Below are positions 45,551 through 55,494 of a DNA stretch of 64,000 nucleotides, one piece after another. Source of the DNA: Crocodylus rhombifer (taxonomy: Eukaryota; Chordata; Crocodylia; Crocodylidae); assembly GCA_038503035.1 (NCBI GenBank), contig JAVSML010000031.1, positions 1,072,146-1,136,145 on the forward strand, given 5' to 3'. The translations under genes were made by a program, and so were the position numbers. The notes beneath the pieces are model-generated. The model worked only from the letters and a program-made list of their open reading frames with translations. It was not told where the DNA came from and ran no database searches. Positions within the stretch are counted from its first letter, which is position 1; each line of letters opens with the position of its first letter.

Positions 45551-45640
45551 GGTCATAGACCCATAAAGAAGTAGGGCTGGCAGGGGCCTCCAGAGGTCAT
45601 CTGGTCCAACCCCTGCCTGGGGCAGGATCATCCCTGTCCA
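45551..45640 (-). mobile_element. CR1 LINE 3' end, 90 bp
   Basis: CATAGACCCATAAAGAAGTA, GGGCTGGCAGGGGCCTCCAG, AGGTCATCTGGTCCAACCCC and TGCCTGGGGCAGGATCATCC form a CR1 3' UTR in reverse, with 5' truncation immediately after. Confidence 0.82.
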
Positions 45641-46219
45641 AATCACGAAATCATTTTGGGCTCGTAATTCATGAAATCTCAGCCTCTTCTACCATAAAAC
45701 CCATCGGCCCCATACCTGGCTCAGAGAAACACTATTAAGTGAGGACCTATGACAGTGCGAGGCTTCGAGTTTTCACCACGATTGATGGGCCTTAGTTTCT
45801 TTCCTTGAGAAGGGGTCCTATTCTGAGAGATGCTAACCCAGTCTGAACTACTCCACTGGGCCAAACCCATCCCATTTTACTCAGATGAGACTTTCACTGA
45901 TTTCAGCAGGCATTTGCTCAAGTGAGGACCATAAAATAAGCAGCCCAGAATGTTGCCCATTGTAGTTGCAGCTTCAGTATCAGATTTTAAGCTCTAGCTC
46001 TCAGTCAAATACCCCATAATCAGGTTGACCAGCACTAGTTCATCAGACGAGGCAAACCTATAGGCATCGGTGTTGGTTCCTCACCTCTCCAGCCACATCA
46101 AGGCACCACCGCAGGGACCCCACCTCAATTAGCATTGCAGTTGATTAATCTCTGGCTCTGTTCTGAGCCACTCTGTTGCTGGGCAGCTGTAATCTCTAAA
46201 TCACAGTGGTCCACAAGCT
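45641..46219. other. Unassigned sequence
   Basis: Nothing recognised. Confidence 0.4.
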
Positions 46220-46560
46220 CTCAACAATGGAAAAGCATTACCTATAATTTTCAGAGCATTTAATTTCCGCGGAAGATTTATTTGTAAACAAACGAGAGGT
46301 GTATTATTGCCGGTTGCCGACATGCAGTAAATTAGTTTTTCCATGCTGAATGCAGAAATATAAAACCTTGTTCAAGGAAGGTACAAAACGGTACTCGGCG
46401 CATCCATTATTAAACCACTTTGTTAAGTATATTGACATATAAACTGCTGCTCCTTAAAATAATCCCGTGCAGCAGAAACGCTTTGGAGCTAATGATTTCC
46501 TGGATTACTTATGTATTAATTTATGCTTAATTTAAATTAAATTATTGTCACAGTAAAAAA
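46220..46560. promoter_or_regulatory. Candidate conserved non-coding element
   Basis: AT-rich, no repeat resemblance, yet keeps several CpGs (TTCCGCGGAA palindrome at 46265-46274, TTGCCGGTTGCCGACATG, TACTCGGCGCATCC) that usually decay in neutral methylated DNA. Also contains TGTAAACAAACG (forkhead-like) and TTAATTTAAATTAAATTA. Conservation is not testable here; inference only. Confidence 0.25.
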
Positions 46561-47473
46561 TGCAGGAAGAGATAGGTAGCGCTTAAAAGGACACAGGTCT
46601 TGGGGCTCTGGGACAGTGGGTGCCATGTTGCAAAGGGCCTTTTTGCTGACAAGACTTGAGTTCCAGTTTTCCACCTCTCTCATCTCCATTTCATTTTTCT
46701 GGCTTTTTGGGCTGAGATTTTCAAAACTGCCCAATTCCTATTAGGATAACTTTGAATCAGTAGAATAAATAGCATGGATTTCAGTAGACGATGAATTTAC
46801 AGAGCTGATAAGTGCTTCAAAGTTGTTTTAACAAATGGTTAATTAATGATTACAGAATATAATGGGTCCCTCATAACCACTTAAAATGTCTTTGACTGGT
46901 GGGCATACAGACCTCAGTACCACCTACTACTCATAACTAACATGCTTATTGCATCCATTAATCAATAATTAATCCTTTATGAGCCATTTATAAATGGAAG
47001 CCTAATATAAAGCAGAACTTAAATTTTAATGGACATTGTCTATGTCCCCTAGGCAGCTTGGTGAATCTCAGCCCTCATTTTAGGCCTTTTGAAGTTGCCA
47101 GTTATAAGTCATCTAGACACCATAGCACCAGTATTACACCTGGAAACTATGGCAAAGAGTGTTACTAATATTGCAAAGTCAACACTTCAAACCTTGCAAA
47201 GTTCAAGAATTAAGATAATCTGTGTGCATGTACTATGATTCTACCTTCAATTAGATTATTACATACAGCTGTTTTTTGTTTCTTACAGGACCACTTAGTA
47301 GGGAACCGTACCATTAAGACATTGGTGCGATACAGTTGGACTTGGTTTTTATGATACCTGACTGCCAATGGTCCCAATCTTTTAAAACTCAAGGCATTCA
47401 ATGAACCAGAGCCCCCCATTCTTTTTGGCTCTGAATGATGCCAGAACACCACTCCCTTTGCAGCATGGACAAG
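46561..47473. other. Unassigned sequence
   Basis: Nothing recognised. Confidence 0.4.
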
Positions 47474-48875
47474 ACTTTCATAGATTTCATAGACATCAGG
47501 GCTGGAAGGGACCTCGAGAGATCATCGAGTCCAGCCCCCTGCCCGAAGGGCAGGAAGTCAGCTGGGGTCATAGGAGCCCAGCAAGATAAGCATCCAATTT
47601 ACTCTTGAAGGTGCTCAATGTAGGTGCTTGAACCACCTCCACTGGCAGACTGTTCCAGACCTTGGGGGCTCGGACAGTAAAGAAATTCTTCCTTATGTCC
47701 AGCCTGAAACGGTCTTGCAGGAGTTTGTGACCGGTCGACCTCGTCATCCCTTGGGGCGCTCTGGTGAACAGACATTTCCCCAGATCCTGGTGGTCACCCC
47801 TGATAAACTTATGGGTGGCCATCAGATCACCCCTGAGCCTGCGCTTTTCCAGGCTAAAGTGTCCCATGGCTCTCAGCCTGTCGTCGTAAGATCTGTTTTC
47901 CTGACCTCTGATCATGTGCGTGGCTCTCCTCTGGACTCTCTCAAGCTTCTCCACATCCTTTTTGAATTGTGGAGCCCAAACCTGGACGCAGTACTCCAGC
48001 TGCGGCCTCACCAAGGCCAAGTACAAGGGAAGAATGACGTCCCGGGATTTGCTGGAGAAGCATCTATGGATGCACGCCGGCGTTTTGGTCGCTTTACTAG
48101 CCGCAGCATCGCATTGCAGGCTCATGTTCATCTTGTGGTCAATGATGACGCCCAAGTCTCTTTCTTCTGTAGTGCTAACCAACGTAGCACTGCCGAGCCT
48201 ATAAGGGTGCTGCAGGTTTTTCCTCCCAAGGTGGAGAACCTTGCATTTTTCAGTGTTAAACACCATCAGGTTCTCGCCTGCCCATTTGCTGAGCTTGTCC
48301 AGGTCAGCCTGGATCACCCGCCTATCTTCTGGCGTGGATGCTTTGCCCCAAAGTTTGGTGTCATCGGCGAACTTGGCCAGTCCACTCCTGACTCCAATGT
48401 CCACATCGTTAATGAAGATGTTGAACAGTATGGGTCCCAGGACAGAGCCTTGAGGGACCCCACTGGTCACAGGGCACCACGATGAGTGACTGCCATCAAT
48501 CACAACCCTCTGGGTCCGACCACGGAGCCAGTTTCCCAGCCAGCGGATCGTGGTGGAGCCAAGGCCACAACTGGGCAGTTTGGCCAAGAGGTGATTATGG
48601 GATACCAGATCAAAAGCTTTTTTGAAGTCAAGATATATGACATCAATCTCATCTCCCTCGTCCAGGTGATAGGTCACCTGGTCATAGAAGGAAATGAGAT
48701 TGGTCAAACAAGACCTACCTGCAACAAACCCGTGCTGGCTGTCCCTTAGGATGTTAGCCTGGGCCAGTCCATCAAGGATGGCCTCCTTAATAAACGTTTC
48801 TAAGATCCTCCCCAGGATAGAAGTCAGGCTAATGGGCCTGTAGTTAGCCGGATCCACTCTCCTCCCTTTCTTAAT
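47474..48875 (-). mobile_element. Young CR1 LINE, longest copy in window
   Basis: The 3' end (47474-47490, TTTCATAGATTTCATAGAC) gives the tail, followed by GGGCTGGAAGGGACCTCGAG. Coding homology runs to KKGRRVDPANY at about 48875, where the copy is 5'-truncated; the endonuclease and ORF1 are missing. Nearly the same protein as 16908-17633. The long unbroken frame and intact tail mark a recent insertion. Confidence 0.97.
47568..48857 (-). CDS. CR1 ORF2 fragment: reverse transcriptase, 429 codons open
   Basis: Partial ORF2 reverse transcriptase of a non-LTR retrotransposon, which copies its own RNA into DNA at the target site. Seen in order: NYRPISLTSILGRILE (residues 5-20), GFVAGRSCLTNLISFYDQVT (43-62), YLDFKKAFD (75-83, catalytic D77), [12 protein letters not shown] (111-122), [20 protein letters not shown] (132-151), [11 protein letters not shown] (163-173, catalytic D165 and D166), KCKVLHLGRKN, and the CR1 C-terminal domain ending VVQAPTLSTFKSKLDAYLAG. 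All three catalytic aspartates are present. The first codon is GTG and is not a real start; the frame simply continues upstream to the truncation. Without the N-terminal endonuclease it is not an autonomous element. Confidence 0.93.
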   Translation of the reverse strand: MDPANYRPISLTSILGRILETFIKEAILDGLAQANILRDSQHGFVAGRSCLTNLISFYDQVTYHLDEGDEIDVIYLDFKKAFDLVSHNHLLAKLPSCGLGSTTIRWLGNWLRGRTQRVVIDGSHSSWCPVTSGVPQGSVLGPILFNIFINDVDIGVRSGLAKFADDTKLWGKASTPEDRRVIQADLDKLSKWAGENLMVFNTEKCKVLHLGRKNLQHPYRLGSATLVSTTEERDLGVIIDHKMNMSLQCDAAASKATKTPACIHRCFSSKSRDVILPLYLALVRPQLEYCVQVWAPQFKKDVEKLERVQRRATHMIRGQENRSYDDRLRAMGHFSLEKRRLRGDLMATHKFIRGDHQDLGKCLFTRAPQGMTRSTGHKLLQDRFRLDIRKNFFTVRAPKVWNSLPVEVVQAPTLSTFKSKLDAYLAGLL

Positions 48876-48880
48876 AAGGA

Positions 48881-49080
48881 ACTATTTCAGTAGTTTCCTT
48901 GTTCAATGCGTGGCCTCAATTTTAATTCTAACACACTACTCTTACCCTGATCTGAGGACAAAAGGATTCATTTCTCCTTGATCTTTTCCACGGTACTCTC
49001 ACCACACTGCCTACATGTTTCATAAACATGAATGCAGTGTTCACAAACCCCAGAGGAGGGATGGCATTAAACACATTTTC
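48881..49080. other. Unassigned spacer
   Basis: Nothing recognised in about 200 bp between two CR1 copies. Confidence 0.4.
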
Positions 49081-49202
49081 ATAGACTTATAAATTCATAG
49101 ATTGTAAGGCCGGAAGGGACCTTGGAAGATTATTGGGTCCAGCCCCTTACACCAAGTAGGAAAGATAACCGGTGCTCGGGTGACTGTCTAGCCTCCTGTG
49201 GC
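49081..49202 (-). mobile_element. CR1 LINE 3' end (first part of split copy)
   Basis: CATAGACTTATAAATTCATAG, GGCCGGAAGGGACCTTGGAA and GGGTCCAGCCCCTTACACC are a reversed CR1 3' UTR. It stops at GTCTAGCCTCCT, and the expected continuation (ctcttgaagttttccaggg) appears at 50745, so a ~1.5-kb insertion separates the parts. Confidence 0.85.
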
Positions 49203-50705
49203 AAACTTGCCGACAGCAGCCTGGCTGCTGGCTCAAAAAGGGCTTCAAGCAATTGGTGGGGCATTCCCACCAATCAGATGATGTCTGGGGAGAGGCTTGC
49301 CCCGCCCCTACCTGGGGTGAGGCAAAGAGTCTGGACCTTGTTGGGGACTATAGCCACCTCTTTCTGATTAGCTGATCTGCAATCTGGGGGCAGAGCCTCT
49401 GGAGAGGATAAAAGAACAGCATGCCCAGGGCACAGGCGGTTGCATTGAGGGACAGAGAAGAGGAAAAAGAGGAGCTGGCAAGAGCTGACCAGTGGGGTGG
49501 AGCTGTTGCCGCGAAGATCCTGAAAATGTCTTCATCCAGTGGAAGTGGCGAGTGGCCACGTCCCCAGCTCTGCCATTGAGGAGGGTGGTGACGGTGCACA
49601 ACTCAGTGCATGCAGCAGTCCAGGAGCAGACCGAGCTGCCTTGTGCAGCTCCCAAGGGTCTCGGTTTCACCACCCCTGGAAAGCGGCCAGGGAACTCAGT
49701 GCTGACAGCGTGGCATGGAGTGATTCACTAGGAGCAAGACCCTGGGATCCACTTGACGCAGCTCAGGTCCTTAATCCCAAGCATCAGAGTGGAAACTCAG
49801 TGCAGGAGGCACTGCATGGTGGGTTCCAGGTGGGGACCGAGACCCTGGGAGCCACTCGAGGTGGTTCAGGTCCTCCACCCCTGGCATGCAGGCAGAAATG
49901 CAGTGCATGGGGTGGTGCATGGCTGGTCCCAAGTGGGGACCTGGGCCTTGGAGATGCATGAGTGCGCCCGAGCCTCCAACTTTGAGCAGAAGGCAGAGCT
50001 CCCAGTGCATGTGACAGTGCACAGAGCTTCGAGTGGATGGGTGGCCCAAAAGGAGCCAGAGACCCCGAGTCTACACTAGTGAGGAGAAGATTCATTTAAA
50101 GGAATGAGGGCCATTCACTGGGCCCCCTGGAGTAGTGAGTTACCAGGGAAAGGGTTTCCCACAGGGAAGGGAACCCCCTGGAGAGACTCTCAAGGTGGGC
50201 CTTCTATGAGAAAGTATCCCTGCCAGCCTGGGGAGGGCCTGAGGAGCACTGGGGATCCCCCTCTCCAGGACAGCTGGGGTTTGGGGTGTCTCCCCTTAAG
50301 AGTGAAGTTATGGTGGATGTTCATGCACATTATTTTATGTGAAACAGAGCCTCATATTCTTTTCAACCTAATTTCTTGATTTATGAGTTTAACTGAAGAT
50401 GGAGTTTATTATTACATGACCTTATTGAGACCCTGGTTGGGACCCTTTCCCTTTGCTTACCTATAGCTTACCTGTATCTCCGGTGGTGGTAAAAGATTGT
50501 ATATATAGAGAATAAGACTTATAGTCATATACTATATATATCCATGTTTATATTTGTATTTATCTTTTTGATCTGTATGTATTAATAAATGTATGCATAG
50601 TTAAGTTTCAGATTGTCCAAGCCTGGCTGTATAGGGAACGGAAGGAAACTGTGCTCAGCCTGCAGTTTCCACCCACAGCACACCTGCGTTGCTAACACCC
50701 CCCTT
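49203..50705 (+). mobile_element. Insertion of unknown class, LTR-like signals
   Basis: Begins about TGTGGCAAACTTGCC. Promoter-like motifs in order: inverted CCAAT pair (ATTGGTGGG 49252-49260 and CCCACCAAT 49266-49274, perfect 9-bp arms), GC box CCCCGCCCC (49300-49308), TATA-like GATAAAAG (49407-49414). A degenerate ~100-bp tandem array follows (49598-50045), and a poly(A) signal AATAAA is at 50584-50589. This fits a solo LTR or a short non-autonomous retroelement. Against: about 1.17 kb between TATA and AATAAA is long for an LTR, and a clean TG..CA with 4-6-bp duplication is not seen (CCTCC occurs at both junctions). No gag or pol frame. Confidence 0.45.
49598..50045. repeat. Degenerate ~100-bp tandem repeat
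   Basis: Units begin at about 49598, 49691, 49791, 49893 and 49997 with variants of AACTCAGTGCATG, spaced 93, 100, 102 and 104 bp. Within units, GAGACCCTGGGAGCCACT and related forms and TCAGGTCCT recur. The frames of 100-140 codons on both strands follow from this repetition. Confidence 0.75.
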
Positions 50706-51380
50706 CAATTGGAAAAGGGAGTAAGTACCCGAGTACAACCAAGCTAACCTCCTCTTGAAGTTTTCCAGGGTAGGTGATTGCACCACCTCTGGAGGGAGCT
50801 TATTGCACAGTCTGGACACCCTGGCTGTGAAGAAGTTTTTCCTAATGCTGAGCCTGAATTGATCTTCCAGGAGTTTGTGGCCATCACTCCTGGTTTTCCC
50901 CTTGGGTGCCCTGGTGAACCGTTGCTCACCGAGTACTTGATGTACTCCTTTAGCGTAGCAATAAGTTGCTACCAGGTCCCCTCTCAGCCTTCTTCTCCTC
51001 AGGCTGAAGAGTCCCAGGTCCCTCGGCCTTTTAAGACTCTGATCATACAGATGGCTGTTCTTTGGACTCTCACAAGCTTGTCCACGTCCTTGTGGAAGTG
51101 AGGTGCCCAGAACTGCATGCAGTACCCCAGCTGTGGTCTCACCAGTGCTGAGCAGAGCGGAAGAATCACCTCCTTGGTTTTCCTGGAGATGCATTGGCTG
51201 ATGCATGCCAGGATATTATTAGCACATCTGGCTACAGCATTGCACTGCCGGCTCATATGCATACTGTGGTCTATTATTGCTCCTAGGCCCCTTTCATTTG
51301 TCATGCTAGTCATTTTGGTGCCACCAAGCCTGTAGGTGTGTTGGAGGTTGCTTGTCCCAAGGAGCACTTTACATTTTATA
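50706..51380 (-). mobile_element. CR1 LINE (second part of split copy)
   Basis: On the minus strand: KCKVLLGTSNLQHTYRLGG, GLGAIIDHSMHMSRQCNAVA, ACISQCISRKTKEVILPLCS, RPQLGYCMQFWAPHFHKDVD, then, in a shifted frame, [40 protein letters not shown] and VVQSPTLENFKRRL. At least one frameshift near 51000. A different, somewhat older subfamily from the 47.5-kb copy. 5'-truncated near 51380. Confidence 0.93.
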
Positions 51381-52199
51381 GATGGGAATCCAGGCAAAAC
51401 TTCTTGACTTCTTTTTTACCAGATGAAATACCTTGAAACAAAAAATGTGAACTAAACCCTCCCGCCCCAGAATACTGCAAGGTCTGAATATCAGGGTGTT
51501 TCCAATGAAGGCCACAAGGCAGGATTGAACCTTGAAAGGCAGAGATGTTAGCTTCCTGATATTATTAATAATTATATTTGGATCAGACTCCTCCAAAGCC
51601 AATTTCTGTTAACATTTGAACCAGGGAATATTGGCAAACTGTCTCCAAAGTTTCTGACCCTCACCATGCAAAATGGGTCCTCTTTCTATGCGTAGAATTA
51701 AATGTTTAATTGCTTTTGATACTGTAATTTTATGCTCATACCTGCTATGGTGCATTCCTTCCCCTCTGCTTCCTTCCCTCTATACTTTGTCTCCCCATAT
51801 CTTTGTAGGAGCTTTAAAACATTAACAAGGACTGTCCTTTCCCATCTAACTCCAGTTTCCCCTTAACGGCTTTTTTTTTATGGCTTCCTCCTATATTCCC
51901 CTCTGGTTTTCCTTCAAATCTCATTTGTTTTACCCCTGCTCATTATTTTTATAGAATCACAAAGTTGGAGGACATACAATGCATGGGGTTTGGTTTGGTT
52001 TGGGACTGTTAATTTGCTAGTTCAGCATGTCTGATGGCACTACTGACTTAGCTCATATTCCATGATCTTTTGCAGAGGACAGAATTTCACCCAGTGGACT
52101 AATAAAAATCTGAAGGAAGAATTACGGTAATGCTAGAATTACCTTAGTGCTTTCTTACAGTGTTCCCCTGCATACACTACTCTTGCTTCTTTAACCTTA
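51381..52199. other. Unassigned sequence
   Basis: Nothing firm. ATAGAATCACAAAGTTGGAG at 51952 might be a CR1 tail remnant. Confidence 0.4.
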
Positions 52200-52290
52200 G
52201 TATTGCTTTGTATTAGTTGCATTTGTACTTAGAGGTCTTAATCTGAATGATGGCCTCAGTGGCCTAAGCACTGTATAAATACATAGTAGA
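52200..52290 (+). mobile_element. SINE tail fragment
   Basis: GTATTAGTTGCATTTGTACT, TAGAGGTCTTAATCTGAATG, ATGGCCTCAGTGGCCTAAGC and ACTGTATAAAT match the theme 'gtatttgta..cacctagaggccccagtcatgatt..ggcactgtacaaa'. Confidence 0.55.
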
Positions 52291-52524
52291 TGCAAGCCTC
52301 GACTATCCCACCTCTCTGCCCTGCTAAAACTTTACTAATGTGCTCCCTGAACCTCCCTGGCAGCAACTGGAAGAGAGTGGGGTATGCATGTGTGGGTGGG
52401 GCGGGGGGAGATCCCCATCTCTTTTGATTGCAAAGAAAAGATGGGCTTGTATAGCTCCTTGTGAAAAAAACCTTGGCTCAAAGTATAGCTGCTTATGATC
52501 ATAAATTCCCAATTAAATCCTGGT
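52291..52524. other. Unassigned spacer
   Basis: Nothing recognised. Confidence 0.4.
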
Positions 52525-53452
52525 AAAAAGCACCCGGTTCAAATTTGCTGATGACACTAAGATGTGGGGGGACGCGGGCACACTAGAAGGATACAACAGG
52601 CTACAGTCAGACCTAGACAGGTTACAAGGGTGGGCGGACGAGAATAGGATGGGTTTCAACACAGACAAGTGCAAGGTGATGCACCTCGGGAGGAACAACC
52701 GGCACCATACCTACAGGTTGGGGAACTCCCCTTTTGTCAGCACGGAGGCGGAAAGGGATCTGGGGGTCATCATTGACTCCAAGATGAACATGGGCCGGCA
52801 GTGTGGGGACACGGTCAGGAAGGCCAACCGCACCTTGGCGTGCATCCACAGATGCATCTCGAGCAGGTCCAGGGGGGTGATCCTGCCCCTCTATGCGACA
52901 CTGGTCAGGCTGCAGCTCGAGTATTGCGTCCAGTTCTGGGCGCCGCACTTCAAGAGGGATGTGGATAGCATTGAAAGGGTCCAGGGGAGGCCACTCGTAT
53001 GATCCAGGGACAGCAGGGCAGGCCCTACGAGGACAGGCTGCGGGACCTGAACCTGTTCAGCCTCCACAAGAGAAGGCTGAGGGGGGATCTTGTGGCCTGT
53101 TATAAACTAGTCGGGGGGATCAGCAGGCACTGGGGGAGTCCCTGTTCCCCTGAGCACCGCCAGGAGTGACCAGGAATAACGGTCGCAAGCTGGCAGAGGG
53201 TAGGTTTAGGTTAGATATCAGGAGGCGCGACTTCACGGTCAGGGCGGCTAGGGTCTGGAACTAGCTTCCAAGAGAAGAGGTGCTGGCTCCTACCCTGGGG
53301 GGCTTTAACAGGAGGTTAGATGCACATCTTGCTGGGGTCATTTGACCCCAGTGCTCTTTCCTGCCATGGCAGGGGGTCGGACTAGATGATCTGCTCAGGT
53401 CCCTTCCGACCCTAGAAACTATGAAACTATGAAACTACTATGATTCTATGAT
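52525..53452 (+). mobile_element. CR1 LINE, 5'-truncated, 3'-complete
   Basis: Encodes [78 protein letters not shown] and [20 protein letters not shown] in one frame to about 53000, then shifts ([10 protein letters not shown], LEIxRRDFTVRAARVWN). The 3' UTR has GGGGGTCGGACTAGATGATC and closes with AAACTATGAAACTATGAAAC and ATTCTATGA (53418-53452). Truncated just upstream of the catalytic FADD. Same subfamily group as 13280-14212. Confidence 0.95.
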
Positions 53453-53559
53453 TTAAAAAAATCATCTTCAACCTGCTCCTGAACATGGGCAAAGACATCT
53501 CTCCAAATTAGAGTATTGATAGACACAAGAGGGACACCAGCCCACCAACAGTTAGTATT

Positions 53560-53745
53560 GACCTAGTGAAGGGACACTTGGAGGGCCTGGATGTGTTCAA
53601 GTCAGCAGGCCCAGACAATTTTTATCCAAGGGTGCTGAAAGAATTGGCCAGTGTCATAGCAGAGCCACTGGCAAGACTGTTTGAGCACTCAAGGGAATCA
53701 GGACAGGTCCCGGAGGATTGGAAAAGGGCCAATGTGGTCCAGGTG
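53560..53745 (+). mobile_element. CR1 LINE fragment, pre-RT region
   Basis: VKGHLEGLDVFKSAGPDNFY, PRVLKELASVIAEPLARLFE and HSRESGQVPEDWKRANVVQV are the segment just upstream of the reverse transcriptase core (KSxGPDxIxPRxLKELA..EDWKxANVxPI). Cut off at 53745 where a minus-strand CR1 piece begins. Confidence 0.92.
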
Positions 53746-54175
53746 AAGCCTTGCCAGTGCTGAATGAAGTGGAAAAATCTTGGTTTGCAGGTGACATTTC
53801 TATCAATACATTATGGTATAAATACTGGATTTTTTTGCAACAAGAGCACACCTTTGGCTCATATTTAGCTTTTGATCCACTGTAAGCCCCAGATCTTTCT
53901 CTGCATTACAGCAGCCCAGGCAGTCATTCCCCAGGCTGTATTTGTGCAAACCATTGTTTTGTTCCAAAACCAGAACTTTGCATTTGTCCTTGTTGAATTT
54001 CATGTGATCAACTGTGGACAATTTATCCAATCTATCTTACAACATTCTGGATCCCAGCCCTGCTTCAGACCCACTTCAGATAGTGAAACTCCACCCAACT
54101 TGGAGTTATCCACAAATTTACTAAATGTGTACTCAATCCCGTCATCCAAAATATTAATGATAAGACGATTTGGTG
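53746..54175 (-). mobile_element. Divergent CR1 LINE fragment
   Basis: Minus strand: FNKDKCKVLVLEQNNGLHKY, AEKDLGLTVDQKLNMSQRCA, LVAKKSS, and further right (toward its 5' side) the VYSIPSS..NLLNVYS region of 'DGIEYTFSKFVDNSKLGG' in decayed form. An old subfamily, joined directly to the plus-strand fragment at 53745. Confidence 0.85.
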
Positions 54176-55069
54176 AGATTCAGGCTACCAGCAGAGAGTG
54201 TGCTGCTTACCCACTATCCAGAGCAACCAAAAATAGCATCCTTGTATGAAATATGCCTATGCTGAGCCATGCAAAATGCTTTAGGCTTTGTTTCAAACTC
54301 CAAATTCAGTTCCAGATCACGCAGGGATTTGCAGGTGTTCCAAGAATTTGTGAAGAAACCCATCCAATTTCAGGTTTTCCATTGAAACAATGTCTGCTGA
54401 CTTAAAAAAACTGGTTGCAATGTACCAATGCAATTATTTTGATTAAACTCTGCATGAATGAAACCTGAATGAAACGCAAGAGTGTGCACACCAAGGTGTT
54501 TTCAGAATACAGTTTGATGGAACTGAGCCCTAAAACATTTCTCCTACAGAGCTGTAACTGGAGTCTTCATTTTTTATGACCTGTTTCATTCTTCACTGAA
54601 GTCTGCTTGCCTTTGTCTGCTACTTGTGTCTTATCAATTACATGCTTTCATCTTTAGTCGAAATTGCCGAGGCTGCAAAACGGACTTGTAATTAAAAGTG
54701 TTTAGTTTCTTTAATCTCAGGGGAATCTCCAGCTTTTGCCTTGAACAAAGGAAAGAAGAGATGAGAACTAAGCGTGTCAGTTTTCTTAACAAACTGAATT
54801 TGAAAACAAAATCCTCCAGAAGTAAACAAATTGGCTTTTGGGAATTCCTTGGGCTCGGCTTGTGAGAAGTGTGTTAGAGTTTAAAAAATTTCACAGATTC
54901 TGAGTGGTCTGCTGCTCTCCTTGGGAGAAATCAGGAACCACACTTTTTGGTTTAGACTCAAGCTTTCAAAGGCAGGAATTTCTGGGAAACCTCTAGTAGA
55001 GTGGTTTTTTCTTTGTAATGCATCAGCCCCGTTGTTTTGACATGTGCATTGCCAACAAATGCCCCACCC
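54176..55069. other. Unassigned sequence
   Basis: No gene recognised. 54590-54860 is AT-rich with TCAATTACATGC, TTGTAATTAAAAG and GAACAAAGG motifs and no repeat resemblance. Confidence 0.4.
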
Positions 55070-55494
55070 CAGTGGTCTCCAACCTTTTTAAATAGCAGAT
55101 CACCTTTGGCATTTAAAAACAACCCATGATCTACTGTGCACCGCTGCCACCACCCCACTCCCTGCCCAGCAGCTAAGTCTGTGGGGAGGGGAAGGGGGAG
55201 GGCAGATAGAGGCAGAGGGAAAAAAATATTTGGGGGTACACCTCTCCAGCAGGTAAGTCCCATCCAGCTGGGGCCCCACTCAACTTACCCCTGCTCCTAC
55301 TCAGTGGCACTGTCCCTCACTGTGAGGGCCTTGGTCTAGCCCCCACCCCTTCCCTCCCCCATGGATTGACCTGCTGGGCTGGGGCTCATGCATGCATGTA
55401 CGCGGGCACTCAGCCCCCCACCCCAGCCCCAGATCGACTCAAAGAGGCTCCGAGATCTACGGGTGGATTGAAATCCACTGGTTGGTGACAACTG
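55070..55494. mobile_element. hAT-like element, 425 bp
   Basis: Left CAGTGGTCTCCAACCTTTTT; right reverse complemented CAGTTGTCACCAACCAGTGG. Subterminal GATCACCTTTGGC and ATGATCTACTGTGC on the left mirror GAGATCTACGGGTGG on the right. Flanks CCCCACCC and CCCTACTC agree at 6 of 8. Interior GC-rich, no transposase frame. Confidence 0.85.

Noticed and set aside
49368..50095. Frames of about 100-140 codons in the insertion at 49.2-50.7 kb
   Set aside because: Generated by ~100-bp tandem repeats; no gag-, protease- or pol-like motif.
53560..54175. 5' inversion by twin priming
   Set aside because: The order and orientation of the 5' and 3' pieces are not those that twin priming gives, and the two pieces look like different subfamilies.
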